Notes under the pieces: model-generated
What the model saw: only the letters and a program-made list of their open reading frames with translations
Databases searched by the model: none
Told to the model about the DNA's origin: nothing
Shown: positions 5,270-7,358 of the stretch, piece by piece
Numbering within the stretch: the stretch's first letter is position 1
Layout of the letters: each line of letters begins with the position of its first letter
Assembly: GCA_937965895.1 (NCBI GenBank)
Contig: CALCKS010000268.1
Location: forward strand, 1 to 7,358
Length of the DNA stretch: 7,358 nt
Direction: 5' to 3'
Source of the DNA: an uncultured Campylobacter sp.
Lineage (GTDB): Bacteria > Campylobacterota > Campylobacteria > Campylobacterales > Campylobacteraceae
Program-made: the position numbers and the translations under genes

Positions 5270-6616
5270 ATGGAAAATAACGCGACCCAGCCTGCAAATT
5301 CTGTGCAGGAAAGTCAAAAAACCACAAAAAAACACCAAAACTCGCGCACTCATATCCCCGTCGACGGACACAAAATCGAAGAGCTAAGAACTCTTAGTCT
5401 AGAGGAGCTTATCGCCATCGCAAACAGCGTAGGCGTCGAGAATCCACGCGAATTTCGCAGACAAGATTTGATATTTGAGATCTTAAAAACCCAAACAAAA
5501 CAAGGCGGATTTATACTTTTCACGGGCATTTTAGAGATCACGAGCGAGGGCTACGGCTTTTTGCGCTCGGTAGACGCGAACCTCAGCGACAGCTCAAACG
5601 ACGCCTACGTCTCAAACTCTCAAATTCGCAAATTTGCCCTGCGCGTGGGCGACATCGTGACGGGTCAAGTACGCGAACCAAAAGATCAGGAAAAATACTA
5701 CGCCCTGCTAAAAATTGAAGCGCTAAACTATATGCCGCTAATCGAGGCTAAGGAGCGCCCGCTATTTGACAACCTAACTCCGCTTTTCCCTACGGAAAAA
5801 CTTCGCCTCGAGTATGATCCGATGAAGCTAACAGGCCGCGTGCTCGATCTCTTTACCCCTCTTGGCAAGGGTCAGCGCGGCCTCATTGTCGCCCCTCCAA
5901 GAAGCGGTAAAACCGAACTCATGAAAGAGCTAGCCCACGGCATCGCGCGCAACCACCCCGAGTCGCATCTCATGGTGCTACTCGTGGACGAGCGTCCCGA
6001 GGAGGTCACCGACATGCAGCGCTGCGTAAAGGGTGAGGTATTTAGCTCGACGTTTGACCTTCCTGCGATGAACCACGTGCGCGTCGCCGAGCTCGTCATC
6101 GAAAAAGCCAAACGCCTCGTAGAAATGGGCAAAGACGTCATCATCCTGCTTGATAGCATCACCCGCCTAGCGCGCGCATATAACACCGTAACTCCGCCAA
6201 GCGGCAAGGTGCTAACGGGCGGCGTGGACGCAAACGCCTTGCACAAGCCGAAACGCTTTTTCGGCGCTGCGCGAAATATCGAGCACGGCGGCAGCCTCAC
6301 TATCATCGCTACCGCACTCATCGACACGGGCTCGCGTATGGACGAGGTGATTTTTGAGGAGTTTAAAGGCACGGGCAACAGCGAGATCGTACTAGATCGC
6401 AACATCTCCGACCGCCGCATTTACCCGGCCATCAACGTACTAAAATCAGGCACCAGAAAAGAAGAACTACTGCAAAAACCGGACGAACTGCAAAAGATCT
6501 GGGCTATCCGCTCGGCGATCGCGACGATGGACGACGTAGAGGCACTCAAATTTTTATACGCCAAGATGCTAAAAACCAAGGACAATAAAGAGCTGCTTTC
6601 GATATTAAACGAATAG
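5270..6616 (+). CDS. rho: Transcription termination factor Rho
   Basis: This is a 448-residue, cytoplasmic, hexameric RNA-dependent ATPase that ends transcription and limits antisense RNA. After a polar, probably disordered N-terminus (1-30) come the Rho N-terminal helical domain (about 35-75), the cold-shock-like primary RNA-binding domain (85-155, with GYGFLRS at 94-100 and YVSNSQIRKF at 113-122), and the RecA-type ATPase. In the latter are Walker A APPRSGKT (208-215, Lys214), Walker B VIILLD (290-295), DSITRLARAYN (295-305), the Q-loop around LTGGVDAN (315-322), the R-loop region DTGSRMD (352-358) and the arginine finger in SGTRKEEL (Arg396). All catalytic positions are present. E. coli Rho has 419 residues, the extra length being mainly N-terminal. 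The ribosome binding site AAAGAGG is strong. The gene ends with in-frame tandem stops TAG TGA (6614-6619). In C. jejuni rho is also next to the ccoI-ccoS pair; dnaX, which I recall following it there, is not seen here. Confidence 0.98.
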   Translation: MENNATQPANSVQESQKTTKKHQNSRTHIPVDGHKIEELRTLSLEELIAIANSVGVENPREFRRQDLIFEILKTQTKQGGFILFTGILEITSEGYGFLRSVDANLSDSSNDAYVSNSQIRKFALRVGDIVTGQVREPKDQEKYYALLKIEALNYMPLIEAKERPLFDNLTPLFPTEKLRLEYDPMKLTGRVLDLFTPLGKGQRGLIVAPPRSGKTELMKELAHGIARNHPESHLMVLLVDERPEEVTDMQRCVKGEVFSSTFDLPAMNHVRVAELVIEKAKRLVEMGKDVIILLDSITRLARAYNTVTPPSGKVLTGGVDANALHKPKRFFGAARNIEHGGSLTIIATALIDTGSRMDEVIFEEFKGTGNSEIVLDRNISDRRIYPAINVLKSGTRKEELLQKPDELQKIWAIRSAIATMDDVEALKFLYAKMLKTKDNKELLSILNE

Positions 6617-6898
6617 TGAAGTCGCTTTTTAGATAAATTTAACCCTTGAGCGAGTCGTTCGCGGCTCGCCGACCTACTTTAAAATGCTCTAAATTTTATA
6701 ATTTTATGGACTTATCTTTCTTCGCATATTCTACTTTTTGTCACTCTGTTAAATTTGCGCCTAATAATTACAAGCACTCATAAATAAGCATAACACCCTA
6801 ATTTTTCTTAGCTACTACAACTTCGCAGGCTTTTTATATCGTCAATTATTGCGACTTGTGCCAAATTTACAAAAACATTTGCTTAACGCACGCTTGCT
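6617..6898. other. Gene-free gap after rho
   Basis: No credible gene is seen in these 282 bases on either strand. It holds a GC-rich hairpin just after rho, a plus-strand TATAAT (6697-6702) in a very AT-rich patch, and four AAATTT words. The TATAAT could start a small RNA running right, but I see no matching terminator. The 3' side of the phage-like gene has no clear terminator and no frame resembling a continuation of that protein. Confidence 0.5.
6650..6669 (+). terminator. Hairpin downstream of rho, without U-tract
   Basis: GCGAGTCG (6650-6657), tetraloop TTCG and CGGCTCGC (6662-6669) form an 8-bp stem with one G-U pair. It is GC-rich and begins 34 bases after the rho stop, as a terminator hairpin would. 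The following bases (CGACCTACTTT) lack a U-run, so it is not a standard intrinsic terminator and may instead be a 3'-end protecting structure after factor-dependent termination. Confidence 0.45.
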
Positions 6899-7273
6899 TT
6901 ACTTAAATTTTGCCGCATTGCCGCGCAGTAGCGCCTTAGCCGCCTCCAAAAACTCCGCTTTTACGCCCGCTTTTGCGAGATTATCGCTTAGCCCCGCGTC
7001 GATTAGATACTTATTTAGCGAGCCATTAGCATTAGCTAGATCGGCGTTTAGCTTTTTCGTATCGGTATCGTATTTCTTAGCGAGCTTGTCGTTCTCTGCT
7101 TTTAGCTCGTCATATTTAGCTTCAAGCTCGGCGTATTTCTCGGCTTCCACCGCGTCGCTATTTTTAGCTTTTAGCTTTTTTACCTCGCCTAAAAGCTCCT
7201 TATTTTTAGCGTTCATCGCTTCTTTTTCGGCTTGCAAATCACTGACTTGCTTTTTTAGCTCCTCAATATCCAT
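6899..7273 (-). CDS. Short coiled-coil protein, likely phage scaffold-like remnant
   Basis: This is a 124-residue, highly charged protein with no signal peptide or membrane helix. Residues 3 to about 85 show heptad-like spacing of Leu/Val with abundant K, E, D and A (for example ELLGEVKKLKAKN at 26-38 and YDELKAENDKLAKKY at 54-68), a long coiled coil. The tail LNKYLIDAGLSD (86-97) then LAKAGVKAEFLEAAKALLR (99-117) resembles the helix after the coiled coil in phage scaffold or head-assembly proteins as I remember them; in those the chain continues, while here it stops after AKFK. It may thus be a truncated prophage leftover. The start at 7273 is chosen for GGAGGA (7278-7283) four bases upstream; a GTG at 7285 is possible but would put that site inside the gene. 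No phage neighbours are visible, though the window ends 73 bases past the GTG. The existence of the gene is fairly safe; its origin and function are not. Confidence 0.55.
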   Translation of the reverse strand: MDIEELKKQVSDLQAEKEAMNAKNKELLGEVKKLKAKNSDAVEAEKYAELEAKYDELKAENDKLAKKYDTDTKKLNADLANANGSLNKYLIDAGLSDNLAKAGVKAEFLEAAKALLRGNAAKFK

Positions 7274-7358
7274 TTCGTCCTCCACAAGAGTTAAATTTAA
7301 GGCACGGCCTTTGATAGAATAGTAACTTAAATTTTAAACGGGGTTGGTTTGGTAAAAA

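Noticed and set aside
5872..6420. 182-codon minus-strand frame opposite rho
   Set aside because: It is antisense to the conserved Rho ATPase domain, with Ser/Arg-rich shadow composition and no family signature.
6849..7322. 157-codon plus-strand frame opposite the coiled-coil gene
   Set aside because: The Ser/Phe/Ala-rich translation is the expected antisense of Lys/Glu/Ala heptads; the minus strand has the good ribosome binding site.
6901..7335. 11-base direct repeat ACTTAAATTTT at 6901-6911 and 7325-7335 as attachment sites around the phage-like gene
   Set aside because: The repeat is built on the very frequent AAATTT word, so chance is a sufficient explanation, and no integrase is seen.
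1..7358. CRISPR arrays, tRNA or rRNA genes, insertion sequences
   Set aside because: I looked for regularly spaced repeats, cloverleaf arms and transposase motifs and saw none.

Overview
The window looks like chromosomal DNA from a Campylobacter of the higher-GC, oral type (C. showae / C. rectus / C. curvus-like). This rests on three things: the cbb3-oxidase biogenesis pair ccoI-ccoS close to rho (I recall the same neighbourhood in C. jejuni as Cj1154c-Cj1155c-Cj1156), AAAGGA-type ribosome binding sites with TATAAT -10 boxes and poor -35 boxes, and an extreme excess of the word AAATTT (about 48 by hand count). The species is an inference. Housekeeping genes are GC-rich (roughly 50-60% in sampled lines), while the DUF1566 pair is about 40-45%.

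Layout. Positions 4-2615 (minus) hold ccoI, a Cu+ P1B-ATPase, followed by ccoS with a 4-base ATGA overlap; together they serve copper delivery to, and maturation of, cytochrome cbb3 oxidase. Positions 2616-2955 are noncoding, crowded with AAATTT words and one strong 13-bp inverted repeat. Positions 2956-3912 (minus) hold two tandem secreted DUF1566/Lcl-domain paralogues under one promoter. Positions 4019-5128 (minus) hold a cation diffusion facilitator that appears to carry two C-terminal ferredoxin-like domains. Positions 5129-5269 are a compact divergent promoter region. Positions 5270-6616 (plus) encode transcription termination factor Rho, preceded by a leader with two consecutive hairpins. 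Positions 6617-6898 have no gene. Positions 6899-7273 (minus) encode a short coiled-coil protein whose tail resembles phage scaffold/head-assembly proteins and is probably a prophage remnant.

How the parts relate. ccoI-ccoS and rho are core genes. The DUF1566 pair (lower GC, recent duplication including its ribosome binding site) and the phage-like gene look like accessory insertions around this core. Both metal transporters export from the cytoplasm, CcoI moving Cu+ and the CDF a divalent cation, but nothing in the sequence ties them to a shared regulon. No complete novel multi-gene system is visible. The parts most worth a second look are the tandem DUF1566 proteins with divergent tails, the rho leader, the unusual CDF, and the AAATTT density.
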